The notes under the pieces are model-generated. The model saw nothing but the letters and a program-made list of their open reading frames with translations. It was not told where the DNA came from and searched no databases. Positions 35,443 to 42,992 of a DNA stretch of 46,096 nt are shown here, piece after piece. Positions within the stretch are counted from its first letter, which is position 1. Every line of letters starts with the position of its first letter. Made by a program: the position numbers and the translations under genes. Source of the DNA: Bacillus sp. FJAT-29790 (lineage in GTDB: Bacteria; Bacillota; Bacilli; Bacillales; Cytobacillaceae); NCBI RefSeq assembly GCF_019039215.1, contig NZ_JAHNZZ010000001.1, forward strand, positions 903,543-949,638, read 5' to 3'.

Positions 35443-35469
35443 TGTCACAAATCAGAGTCTTACATTGTT
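35443..35469 (+). promoter_or_regulatory. Candidate ECF41-type promoter
   Basis: TGTCACA at 35443-35449 is the -35 element known for ECF41 sigma factors. The -10 position 16 bases later reads TGTT rather than the reported CGTC. It lies 33 bases before the start of the oxidoreductase gene that precedes the sigma-factor gene. Confidence 0.5.
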
Positions 35470-35501
35470 ATATGTATGAAACATAAAAAAGGAGCTGAGG
35501 A

Positions 35502-36695
35502 ATGATGAACGACTTGACATGTATCATTATCGGAGGCGGCTATGCAGGGCTTCAAGCGCTTAAATCAATACAAAAAACGACCCAAGGAATGGCGAATGAA
35601 CGGCGGATTCGGTTTGTTCTGTTAGACAAACAGCCCAGTCATTTGCGCAAATTGAGGTTGTTCCGGCCGACCGCGGTCGAGGAAGAGATTGTAATCCCCT
35701 GGAATAATTTGGTTTTAAAAGGATTTGAATTCGTACAAGGTGCGGTTACGTCTGTGGATAGTGGGGAAAAACAGGCTCGATATACGGATGCGCAAGGAAA
35801 TGATGCACAAATTCACTATGACCTTTTAGTCGTGACGGTTGGTAGCATCGTTCGACGTCCAGATACTGACCAAGGTGGCATCGCCTTGACCGACCCTCAA
35901 GCTGCGGCAGACATCCGGGAGCGCTGGTGTACCAACCTGCGGCGGGCTGCTCACGAGACGAACCCTAAAGAACGAAATCGGCTGACAACAATCGCGATTG
36001 TGGGAGCGGGGATCAGTGGCATTGAGACGTCTGCAGAACTAGCTCTCGCCATGAAGAAGGAAGCAACGGCACTCGGACTAAATTCATCCGATACCTCTGT
36101 CTATTTACTGAATTCACAGGAACGCCTGCTCCCGGAAGTGTCGGAGAAATTTAGACGGAAGCTGGATCAGGAGCTCAGTAAATGTGGAGTGACAGTGCTT
36201 AACAATCGCAAGGTGTTACGGGAGGAAGAAGGAGTAGTGACGTTTAGCAATGGCGACAGTCTGCCAGTCGGCCTCTGTATATGGATGATTGGTCTGATAC
36301 CGAATCCGGGCCTGCTCGGTATGGGCTTGCCGCTTACTCCTGATGGGAAGGTACTGGTGGATGAATGTTATCGCGTCCAAGGGATGTCAAACGTTTACAG
36401 CATTGGCGACTGTGCGGGAATCGTCGATCCGAGAGACGGCAGAGCAACTCAGATGACGTGCTTTGAAGCTGGGGAGCAGGGGTTACGACTGGGGAAAATC
36501 GTGATGGCAGATTTGGAGGGCCGTCCGGCTCCAAGTCATCATTCAGCCAAATCGAATATGGATGCTTTCACCATCGCACTGGGGCAAAAAGGGTTGTTCT
36601 GGATACGCACATGGGGACTCGATATGGTCATGACAGGAAGGATTCCGGGAAAAATCAAGAAGCTGGTAGAGGATCAAGCCAGTTACCTTCGATAG
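35502..36695 (+). CDS. FAD/NAD(P)H-dependent oxidoreductase, NDH-2/AIF-like
   Basis: A 397-residue two-dinucleotide-binding-domain flavoprotein. The FAD loop is IIGGGYAGLQALKSI near the N-terminus; the NAD(P)H loop is IVGAGISGIETSAELA near residue 170; and SIGDCAGIVDP holds the flavin-binding aspartate. A short hydrophobic patch near the C-terminus (IALGQKGLFWIRTWG) suggests membrane association. ATG 35502 follows AGGAGCTGAGGA. It lies 57 bases before an ECF41 sigma gene, and this linkage to an oxidoreductase is typical of that sigma group. Composition is GC-richer than the surroundings. Confidence 0.9.
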   Translation: MMNDLTCIIIGGGYAGLQALKSIQKTTQGMANERRIRFVLLDKQPSHLRKLRLFRPTAVEEEIVIPWNNLVLKGFEFVQGAVTSVDSGEKQARYTDAQGNDAQIHYDLLVVTVGSIVRRPDTDQGGIALTDPQAAADIRERWCTNLRRAAHETNPKERNRLTTIAIVGAGISGIETSAELALAMKKEATALGLNSSDTSVYLLNSQERLLPEVSEKFRRKLDQELSKCGVTVLNNRKVLREEEGVVTFSNGDSLPVGLCIWMIGLIPNPGLLGMGLPLTPDGKVLVDECYRVQGMSNVYSIGDCAGIVDPRDGRATQMTCFEAGEQGLRLGKIVMADLEGRPAPSHHSAKSNMDAFTIALGQKGLFWIRTWGLDMVMTGRIPGKIKKLVEDQASYLR

Positions 36696-36752
36696 AAACG
36701 AAGAGACCAAGATTGCAATAGTTCTAACAGCCCAGAAAAGGAGAAACAGCGA

Positions 36753-37613
36753 ATGGAAGAATTGTACAATCAATATAAAGCGTTGATGTTTACGCTGGCT
36801 TATCAGTTGACAGGCTCTGCGGCAGACGCGGAGGATGTGGTGCAGGACGTGTTTTTTAAGGCGCTCGACGTACATCCCGAACGTTTGGAGGAGCCAAAGG
36901 CGTATTTGTGTAAAATGGTAACCAATCGCTGTCTCAATCTGCAGAAGTCGGCACGAAAGAGGCGGGAAGTGTACGTCGGTCCGTGGCTCCCCGAACCAAT
37001 TCGGACGCCAAAGGAGGATACACTCGAGGTAACGGTCGTCCGCCGCGATTTACTGTCTTACGCCATGCTCGTACTGTTGGAGCGTCTGACGCCGACAGAG
37101 CGGGTGGTTTTCGTCCTTCGTGAGGCGCTTGGCTTCGATTATCCCGAAATATCCGAACTGCTTGGCAAGCAAGAGACTAATTGCCGCAAGCTGATGAGCC
37201 GGGCAAGAAGCAAGATGGAAATATCAGAGGAGGAGACAGTCGCAGCCGAAGCGGTCGAATTGGAATGGGTTAGCCGGTTCCTCACATCCCTCGAGCAAGG
37301 TAACGTCGATCATGTGTTGTCCCTGCTGACGGAAGACGTCATGCTCGTCACCGACGGAGGTGGAAAAGTAATCGCGTCTACGCGTCCAGTACAAACACGT
37401 GATCGTGTGGCCCAATTCCTGCTTGGGTACAAGGGCATAGCGTCTTATTATCAGGGAAGTCTCCACTTTGAGATAGTTTCTTTGAATGGTGAGATCGGTA
37501 TCGTACTCCGTGCGGGAGACGAAACTGTAGCCGCTATATTTATACAACCTCTCCATGGAAAGTGTGACAGAGTTTACATCGTACGAAACCCGGATAAGCT
37601 TACCAGGGTATAG
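36753..37613 (+). CDS. ECF sigma factor, ECF41/SigJ type
   Basis: A 286-residue sigma factor. Region 2 (residues ~5-70) ends with KAYLCKMVTNRCLNLQKSAR; region 4 (~110-155) has LTPTERVVFVLREALGFDYP and SELLGKQETNCRKLMSRARS. The last 120 residues form a fused SnoaL-like domain with the DGGGK motif (TDGGGKVIAS), which marks ECF41 and regulates activity in place of an anti-sigma factor. AAAGGAGAAA precedes ATG 36753. ECF41 genes are usually linked to an oxidoreductase, epimerase or carboxymuconolactone decarboxylase, and the gene upstream fits. Confidence 0.93.
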   Translation: MEELYNQYKALMFTLAYQLTGSAADAEDVVQDVFFKALDVHPERLEEPKAYLCKMVTNRCLNLQKSARKRREVYVGPWLPEPIRTPKEDTLEVTVVRRDLLSYAMLVLLERLTPTERVVFVLREALGFDYPEISELLGKQETNCRKLMSRARSKMEISEEETVAAEAVELEWVSRFLTSLEQGNVDHVLSLLTEDVMLVTDGGGKVIASTRPVQTRDRVAQFLLGYKGIASYYQGSLHFEIVSLNGEIGIVLRAGDETVAAIFIQPLHGKCDRVYIVRNPDKLTRV

Positions 37614-37628
37614 GTAGGTGGTACCCAT

Positions 37629-37987
37629 TATTGAACTATCGATTCCCGTTAGCTTAATAATAACTCATCATCATTTGGTAAATTTACCCAGCCGACTTCT
37701 TTGATAATGAGTAAATGGTACTTGTATTATTTATGTCGCGGTTTCTTTTATAAGATTCGCTTCTCTTGCCAGAAGTAGAGTATAGGAGGAGTAGTTGGAA
37801 ATATATTCCAGTGGCTACAGCCATGTCACAGGAGATTTGGATTAACCTGCTGGTCAAAGATGTTGAGAGGTCAACTGTCTTTTTCAATGAGATTGGATTC
37901 CATGCGGTGAGCGTTGGTAACGAGAGAGCCAAGCTTGCCATAGGACAAACAACGATTCTACTTTTCCCGGATGCGGCGTTTGAGAAA
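37629..37987. repeat. Direct duplicated segment, left copy
   Basis: This 359-base stretch matches 41879-42238 with only scattered differences and one single-base gap. It includes the upstream region and the first 55 codons of a VOC gene. The match breaks off exactly where the IS110-associated sequence begins. Confidence 0.9.
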
Positions 37988-38044
37988 AAGACATACCTTG
38001 TTGTTCCACAAAACCAGCCAATAGTTGTCAACATTTTTCAATAA
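37823..38044 (+). pseudogene. Truncated VOC-family gene (left copy)
   Basis: The first 55 codons (MSQEIWINLLVKDVERSTVF onward) match the intact VOC gene at 42074, then the frame runs 18 codons into unrelated sequence (KKTYLVVPQNQPIVVN). The ribosome site has also decayed: the intact copy has CCAGGAGGC upstream, this one CCAGTGGC. It is the remnant left by insertion or deletion next to the IS110 element. Confidence 0.85.
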
Positions 38045-38144
38045 AAATATTAAAAATATCATGTTATACTAAACTTGTGCATACTAAATAACTGTCCAAA
38101 TACTATGTTTGGAAAGTTATGGTTCACTTGGTCAAATTGTTAAA

Positions 38145-39380
38145 TCAAGCTAAATCTAGGAAAGAAGTTTTGTTTATTAAAAGTGCATAAATCCAATGTA
38201 AGAGTTTGTTTGCACAAGCTATCACAGCTACTCTAAAAGGTTTTCCTTCTTCCCGTTTTTTATCATAAAACGCTCGTAATTTCTTATTACGAGGAAGGAT
38301 TTCATCCGTTGTTTTTTGTTTGCGACAGTCACGAATAGCCCATTTAACAGCCATATACAAAGCTTGCCGTAGTCTGCTTGAGCCTCTTTTGGTAATTCGA
38401 TTGTAAGTACCTTTGAATGTTCCAGATTCAAAGATACTTGGATCAAGTCCGGCAAATGCGACTAGTTTCTTAGGGTGATTAAACCTTTCAATTTCCCCAA
38501 TTTCAGAAATAATCGTGGCTGCGATTTTTTCACCGATACCGGGAATTGATCGGATAATCTTAGATTCTTTAATACTTTTTGCTAAAGCATCTATCTCATT
38601 TTCAAGCATGGATAGATGTTTTTTGTATTCAAAGAGCATATTAATATACATGTCTAAGCTCAGGGCAAGACTAGAGTATAAAGCCTTCTGAAAAGGGTTT
38701 CGAGCTGCGGCAGTCTTTAGCTTTTCAGCCTGTTTGTTTGCCCATTGTAGTGAACGAGTATTACAGAATTCTTTTATTTTAGTTGTTAATGTTTCAGTAT
38801 CAACTTTCAAGACATCTTCTGAATTAGGAAATACTTGTAATGTTTTTAAAGAAACATCCGAATATAAGTCTCCAAAAACCTTACTATATTCAGGAAAAAC
38901 TTGATCTAAAACGGCCTGAAATTGTAGTTTGGTTTGTACAAACATGCCTGTAATATTATCGTGCTGTCTCGTAAGATGACGTAAGTTCATAAGCTGAATA
39001 CCACGCTTTTTATAAGGCTCTAAATCCTCTTTATAATACAGCTCGCAGAGGTGATTGGCATCAATGATATCTGTTTTTACCTTTCGCAAACTAGAACTTT
39101 TTGCTTTATAAGAGATAAGTGGATTTACGATAATGATTAAATAGCCTTTGTCCTCAAAGTATTGAACAACAGGTGTATGATAATGACCCGTTGATTCCAT
39201 TATAATAGGGGGACGCTCTCCTGAAATATCTTCTATCTCTTTAATAAAATCTAATAAACTAGCTAACCCATCAAGATCATGTTTTACTTTAAAACTTTTC
39301 TTGTAGGGCTTCTTTCTTTCCAAGTATGCTTGAATCTGACTTTCACCTTTTGCTACATCCAGACCAACGACTGGATTCAT
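38145..39380 (-). CDS. IS110-family transposase (DEDD recombinase)
   Basis: A 411-residue IS110 transposase. The N-terminal DEDD (RuvC-like) domain begins GLDVAKGESQ, has MESTGHYHTPV with the second acid, and KVKTDIIDANHL with the D-x2-D pair. The C-terminal Transposase_20 domain (residues ~270-370) has RSIPGIGEKIAATIISEIG, FAGLDPS, and GSSRLRQALYMAV, with the catalytic serine region. ATG 39380 has GGAGGAATT upstream. IS110 transposases use a bridge RNA from the element's own non-coding end, which is present here. The gene is intact. Confidence 0.95.
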   Translation of the reverse strand: MNPVVGLDVAKGESQIQAYLERKKPYKKSFKVKHDLDGLASLLDFIKEIEDISGERPPIIMESTGHYHTPVVQYFEDKGYLIIIVNPLISYKAKSSSLRKVKTDIIDANHLCELYYKEDLEPYKKRGIQLMNLRHLTRQHDNITGMFVQTKLQFQAVLDQVFPEYSKVFGDLYSDVSLKTLQVFPNSEDVLKVDTETLTTKIKEFCNTRSLQWANKQAEKLKTAAARNPFQKALYSSLALSLDMYINMLFEYKKHLSMLENEIDALAKSIKESKIIRSIPGIGEKIAATIISEIGEIERFNHPKKLVAFAGLDPSIFESGTFKGTYNRITKRGSSRLRQALYMAVKWAIRDCRKQKTTDEILPRNKKLRAFYDKKREEGKPFRVAVIACANKLLHWIYALLINKTSFLDLA

Positions 39381-39394
39381 TCAAATTCCTCCTT

Positions 39395-39585
39395 CAAAAA
39401 TATAATTGCCGGTAACCCCTAAATCCTCCTCATAGTGTCATAGCTTCGCTTGTTATACGAGATCTACGTCCCAACCAGCCTCAAACATGTTTCTACAAGT
39501 AGGGGGCGAACCGTTTTGCGGACGGGGTCTTAGCCCCACGGGCGCTTACGTTCTACCCCGGCTACCGTTATCATATATCGATATA
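39395..39585 (-). ncRNA. Putative IS110 bridge (seek) RNA region
   Basis: The ~190-base leader ahead of the transposase is non-coding and markedly GC-rich for this genome. On the minus strand it carries several hairpins, including GGGGCTAAGACCCC, CCGCAAAACGG and CTACTTGTAG, with GGTAGCCGGGGTAG at its start and GGGGTTACCGGC near its end. IS110 elements encode a structured RNA with target- and donor-binding loops in this position. Exact ends and loops cannot be set by eye. Confidence 0.6.
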
Positions 39586-39590
39586 AAAAA

Positions 39591-39623
39591 TGGTCAACCA
39601 GAAATATTTTCTGGCTGACCTTA
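39591..39623. repeat. Hairpin repeat, copy 3
   Basis: TGGTCAACCAGAAA pairs with TTTCTGGCTGACCTTA. It is the best-paired of the three copies and abuts the IS110 leader. Confidence 0.65.
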
Positions 39624-39631
39624 TAATACAA

Positions 39632-39697
39632 AAGGGCGCTTTTCTGAAATAAGGAAAGCGTCTTTCCTCATGAAAAGGGCCATATTCTTGTATAAGG
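39632..39697 (+). repeat. Composite intergenic repeat, short A-type copy
   Basis: The hairpin GGGCGCTTTTC...GGAAAGCGTC, then TTTCCTCATGAAAAGGGCCA, then TTCTTGTATAAGG, in the usual order. Confidence 0.6.
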
Positions 39698-39765
39698 AAT
39701 ACCTTGAGGAAGCCCTAAGATAATTTAATTAACAGTGCTGGATAACTAAACAAGAAGTAATAAAA

Positions 39766-39797
39766 GAGCCAAGGAATATTTTTTTCCTTGGCCTTTG
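39766..39797. terminator. Hairpin terminator ahead of the DUF3231 gene
   Basis: GAGCCAAGGAA pairs with TTCCTTGGCC around a T-rich loop, followed by TTTGT. The gene it once ended is not visible. Confidence 0.65.
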
Positions 39798-39865
39798 TCA
39801 TAATATACGGTTATTTGCAAAGAATAATCTAGCATTGAATTATTATTTGGAGGTAACTAATTCTT

Positions 39866-40888
39866 ATGACTGAACATCACACTCAACTTACATCAGCTGA
39901 AATAGCTTGTATTTGGACTGCTTACATGAATGATAGTATGTCTAAATGTATTTTAGGTTATTTTCTAAAAGATGTAGAAGATCAAGAAATCCGTCCTATT
40001 ATTCAACATGCTTATGACCTTTCATCTACCCATATCGAAAAACTTACTCATATATTTCAAAAGGAAAAACTCTCGTTACCGACAGGGTTTACAATTGATG
40101 ATGTCAATATGAATGCCCCTCGTTTATATACTGATACGTTTATGCTTGAATATATTGGCCACATATCGAGAGCAGGTTTACTAGCATACGGTGGTTTTAT
40201 TGCTATGAGTGCTAGAAAGGATATAAGAGCATATTTTATTGAGGGTCTTACCGAAGTATCTAACTTATACGACACTGGTGCTGATATATCCCTTTCAAAA
40301 GGACTCTTTGTTAGACCGCCCTATATCGCTTATCCGACTAAAACAGACTTTATAGACAGCAAAAAATATTTAAGTGGATTGAATCCATTTACCAACAAAA
40401 GACCACTAAATGCAATAGAAATATCATACTTACATATGAATACCCAAACCAACGTTATAGGGGGAAGCTTGGCACTGAGCTTTGCGCAAACATCACCGAG
40501 AGAAAATATACAAAAATGGATGTTAAGAGGAAGGGATATTTCAAATAAACATGTTCAAATCTTTACAAAAGTTCTTATGGATGATGATATACAACCACCT
40601 ACCTCATCAGAAGTGGCTATTACTGATTCAACAACTCCGCCATTTTCGGATAAATTAACAATGTTTTTCATGGGATTATTAGGTGCAGTGGGACTAGGAA
40701 ATTACGCAACATCAGCTGCTGCAAGTCAGCGAAGTGATATAGCCATGAATTATGAACGTTTATCAATTGAAATCGGTCAATATGCCAAAGATGGTGCTGA
40801 TATTATGATTCAACATGGATGGTTAGAACAGCCACCCGGAACGATGGATAAAGAGAAACTTGCAAAAAATAAAAACCAAAATAGTTAA
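39866..40888 (+). CDS. DUF3231 family protein
   Basis: A 340-residue protein of two similar ferritin-like helical halves, the DUF3231 arrangement. The first half begins LTSAEIACIWTAYMNDSMSK; the second begins LNAIEISYLHMNTQTNVIGG. It ends with a basic, lysine-rich tail. A glycine-rich hydrophobic segment, MFFMGLLGAVGLGNYATSA, lies at about residue 270. The family is almost confined to spore formers and is often linked to spore-coat or germination loci. GGAGGTAAC precedes ATG 39866. It is followed by a small membrane protein gene 48 bases later. Confidence 0.9.
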   Translation: MTEHHTQLTSAEIACIWTAYMNDSMSKCILGYFLKDVEDQEIRPIIQHAYDLSSTHIEKLTHIFQKEKLSLPTGFTIDDVNMNAPRLYTDTFMLEYIGHISRAGLLAYGGFIAMSARKDIRAYFIEGLTEVSNLYDTGADISLSKGLFVRPPYIAYPTKTDFIDSKKYLSGLNPFTNKRPLNAIEISYLHMNTQTNVIGGSLALSFAQTSPRENIQKWMLRGRDISNKHVQIFTKVLMDDDIQPPTSSEVAITDSTTPPFSDKLTMFFMGLLGAVGLGNYATSAAASQRSDIAMNYERLSIEIGQYAKDGADIMIQHGWLEQPPGTMDKEKLAKNKNQNS

Positions 40889-40936
40889 ATTCATCTCAAG
40901 CTGAATTAAGATCGGTTAGCCATAGGAAGTGAATGA

Positions 40937-41413
40937 ATGACAAAGGAAGGACGAGTGGAGAAAGTCCTTTGGAGTATTGCATTACCTGGATTTGGACAAC
41001 TTTTAAATGGCAAGTTTCCCAAGGGATTACTTTTGATTTTATTAGAGGTTTTAATCAACGTTTTATCAAACTTTAACCAAGTAATTATTTACAGTTTTCA
41101 AGGTGAAATACAATTAGCTATTGACCAAACAAATTATCAATGGCTGATGTTTTATCCATGCCTTTATATGTTTTCTATATGGGATGCTTATCGGGATGCT
41201 GGATGTGGTGCAAATGTACCTTATTCCTTTCTTCCTTTTGTCTTTAGTGCTTATTTCGTAACCGTAGGGCTGATCTATTCCTCAAGTTTAAAAATATTTG
41301 GGGTGTTATTCGGTCCTGTTTTTTTACCTATGTTGTTTTTGATTCCCGGCATAAGTATTGGCTTCTTAATACAAATTGTATTAAGAAATTTGAAAGTAAA
41401 ATATGGTAACTAA
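40937..41413 (+). CDS. Hypothetical four-helix membrane protein
   Basis: A 158-residue protein with about four helices. The head VEKVLWSIALPGFGQLLNGK then FPKGLLLILLEVLINV has the LPGFGQxxNGxxxKG pattern seen in conserved Bacillus membrane proteins related to the TM2 domain. No function is established. AGGAAGTG precedes ATG 40937. It lies 48 bases after the DUF3231 gene on the same strand and is probably co-transcribed. Confidence 0.75.
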   Translation: MTKEGRVEKVLWSIALPGFGQLLNGKFPKGLLLILLEVLINVLSNFNQVIIYSFQGEIQLAIDQTNYQWLMFYPCLYMFSIWDAYRDAGCGANVPYSFLPFVFSAYFVTVGLIYSSSLKIFGVLFGPVFLPMLFLIPGISIGFLIQIVLRNLKVKYGN

Positions 41414-41470
41414 CTCGCAGTAAAAGGAGATAGCTTTGTTTAAATAATCCTTGATTATAATTGCAACATA

Positions 41471-41710
41471 TTGATATTATGTGGGGTATTCTTCGCGTTT
41501 CGCTTTATTTATACAAAAGAAATATACGTACAGATAAACGGATATTCGATTAATACGCTTATTTTACTTCTACATACTATTGTTCTTGTTGGCTATCACG
41601 TAGTTAAATCAAGCACGCCTTTTTCATATTTCGATATTCCACAATCGGGCGCGATTATGGAATATCGCCTTAAGGCGAGCTGTTGCCTTGAAGGCAACAA
41701 AATCATTTAA
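41471..41710 (+). CDS. Doubtful small membrane frame or gene fragment
   Basis: A 79-codon frame from TTG 41471 begins with hydrophobic segments (FFAFRFIYTK, TLILLLHTIVLVGYHVV) that look like two membrane helices, but its last third runs through a cluster of perfect hairpins and no ribosome site is present. I think it is the tail of a lost membrane protein gene with repeat sequence fused on. Confidence 0.3.
   Translation: MILCGVFFAFRFIYTKEIYVQINGYSINTLILLLHTIVLVGYHVVKSSTPFSYFDIPQSGAIMEYRLKASCCLEGNKII
41633..41698. repeat. Cluster of three consecutive perfect hairpins
   Basis: GATATTCCA/TGGAATATC with further AATCG/CGATT pairing (41633-41666), then GCCTTAAGGC (41667-41676), then GTTGCCTT/AAGGCAAC (41682-41698). 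The AATCGGGCGC heart recalls the GGTGCG heads of the composite repeats. Confidence 0.6.
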
Positions 41711-41878
41711 CAGGGGGCATGCTGCTGATTTCGGCCAGGGGTCCCGTCAGGAAAATGCGGATTTACAACGCTAAACCCATTTTCTTGACGATTCCCCAGA
41801 TTTTAACATCGTTAAGAAAGTTTTGGAAACAATAAGCTGATTTTTCCTACGCTAGGGAAGAACCATCTTTTCTACATT
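41699..41878. other. Gap before the right duplicated segment
   Basis: About 180 bases without a visible gene. A TTCTTGACGATTCC stretch is promoter-like but unsupported. Confidence 0.35.
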
Positions 41879-42238
41879 TATTGAACTATCGATTCTCGTT
41901 AGCTTAATAATAACTCATCATCATTTGGTAAACCTACCCAGCCGACTTCTTTGATAATGAGTATATGGTACTTGTATTATTTATGTTGCGGTTTCTTTTA
42001 TAAGATTCGCTTCTCTTGCCAGAAGTAGAGTATAGTAGGAGTAGTTGAAAATATATTCCAGGAGGCTACAGCCATGTCACAGGAGATTTGGATTAACCTG
42101 CCGGTCAAAGATGTTGAGAGGTCAACTGCCTTTTTCAATGAGATTGGATTCCATGCGGTGAGCGTTGGTAACGAGAGAGCCAAGCTTGCCATAGGACAAA
42201 CAACGATTCTACTGTTCCCGGATGCGGCGTTTGAGAAA
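41879..42238. repeat. Direct duplicated segment, right copy
   Basis: The intact partner of 37629-37987, in the same orientation and 4250 bases away. It keeps AGGAGG upstream of the VOC start, which the left copy has lost. Confidence 0.9.
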
Positions 42239-42475
42239 TTTACAGGTTCAAAAACCGCAGATACTTCCCATAGCGCAGAAGTAATATTTTCCATTGGCGC
42301 TGAAAGCAAAGAAGAAGTAGATGCATTTATTCAAAAAGTAGAGTTTGCCGGAGGAAGCATCTTTGGCAAGCCGAGTGAAATTGATGGCTGGATGTACGGC
42401 GCAGGATTTGCCGACCTGGACGGTCACCGCTGGAACCTGTTGTACATGGATGAGAGCAAAATGCCGAAACGCTAA
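42074..42475 (+). CDS. VOC-family protein (intact right copy)
   Basis: A 133-residue VOC protein of the type often annotated as glyoxalase/extradiol dioxygenase-like. It begins MSQEIWINLPVKDVERSTAF and ends FADLDGHRWNLLYMDESKMP, with the conserved last strand. AGGAGG precedes ATG 42074 by eight bases. A perfect terminator follows. Its first 55 codons are duplicated as a dead copy at 37823. Substrate is unknown. Confidence 0.92.
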   Translation: MSQEIWINLPVKDVERSTAFFNEIGFHAVSVGNERAKLAIGQTTILLFPDAAFEKFTGSKTADTSHSAEVIFSIGAESKEEVDAFIQKVEFAGGSIFGKPSEIDGWMYGAGFADLDGHRWNLLYMDESKMPKR

Positions 42476-42480
42476 TATGG

Positions 42481-42517
42481 AAACGCCGGTCACCTACTTA
42501 AGGTCACCGGCGTTTTT
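42481..42517 (+). terminator. Terminator after the VOC gene
   Basis: AAACGCCGGTCACC pairs perfectly with GGTCACCGGCGTTT around a six-base loop, followed by TTT. Confidence 0.92.
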
Positions 42518-42769
42518 CTACTCCCCGTATAATCTCATATCTGTCATTCAATCCAAAATCGTTGCTTAGAAGGAAAAATTCGTGAGTTAAACTAATACAA
42601 ATCAACTGTATTAGCCCGTGTTAATTTATTGGTCTTACAATAAATTATATTAACACATATTGGAACTAGCCTATGCACAATAAATGGAAACCTCATTTAT
42701 ATGCATGACGGTGAACCGTTTCACAAGATAAAGACATGGATTTTTTACTAAAACAACCTTTAGTTTAAC
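42518..42769. other. Gap between the VOC terminator and the signal-peptidase remnant
   Basis: No gene seen; AT-rich with short unpaired repeats such as GTATTAGCCCGTGTTAATTT. Confidence 0.35.
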
Positions 42770-42960
42770 AATGAGGGACCTTTTCCATTGGAACAGCCCC
42801 GATATGGCGACTGTCTTTACTGTATCTCCTGTTATCCTCCATCCGTTACTTCTTGTTTATATTTATCTAAATACGGTTCATCGTAAGGGTTTCCATTTAT
42901 ATACAATGTATCGTCTTTATACTCAATACTGTCTCCGGGTAATCCAATTACACGTTTTAT
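42770..42960 (-). pseudogene. Remnant of a type I signal peptidase gene
   Basis: The minus strand reads [20 protein letters not shown] then [20 protein letters not shown] and stops; after a shift it gives [25 protein letters not shown] is the box around the catalytic lysine of SipS-like peptidases and SRHIG the C-terminal box. The serine-bearing N-terminus and the GDNR segment are missing. It lies just downstream of the minus-strand MFS stop. Confidence 0.8.
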
Positions 42961-42992
42961 TTAATCTTTGTTCTCTGATGCTTATTTTCACC

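Larger units (their letters stand above)
37988..39590 (-). mobile_element. IS110-family insertion sequence
   Basis: The left boundary is taken from where the duplicated VOC segment stops matching (37987). The right boundary is less certain and is set at the end of the GC-rich leader, before the hairpin at 39591. One transposase is encoded on the minus strand. No terminal inverted repeats are visible, as usual in this family. The right flank does not continue the interrupted VOC gene, so the site has since rearranged. Confidence 0.7.

Noticed and set aside
37224..37628. Minus-strand frame of 134 codons over the sigma-factor gene
   Set aside because: It is antisense to the conserved SnoaL-like domain and has no family pattern or ribosome site.
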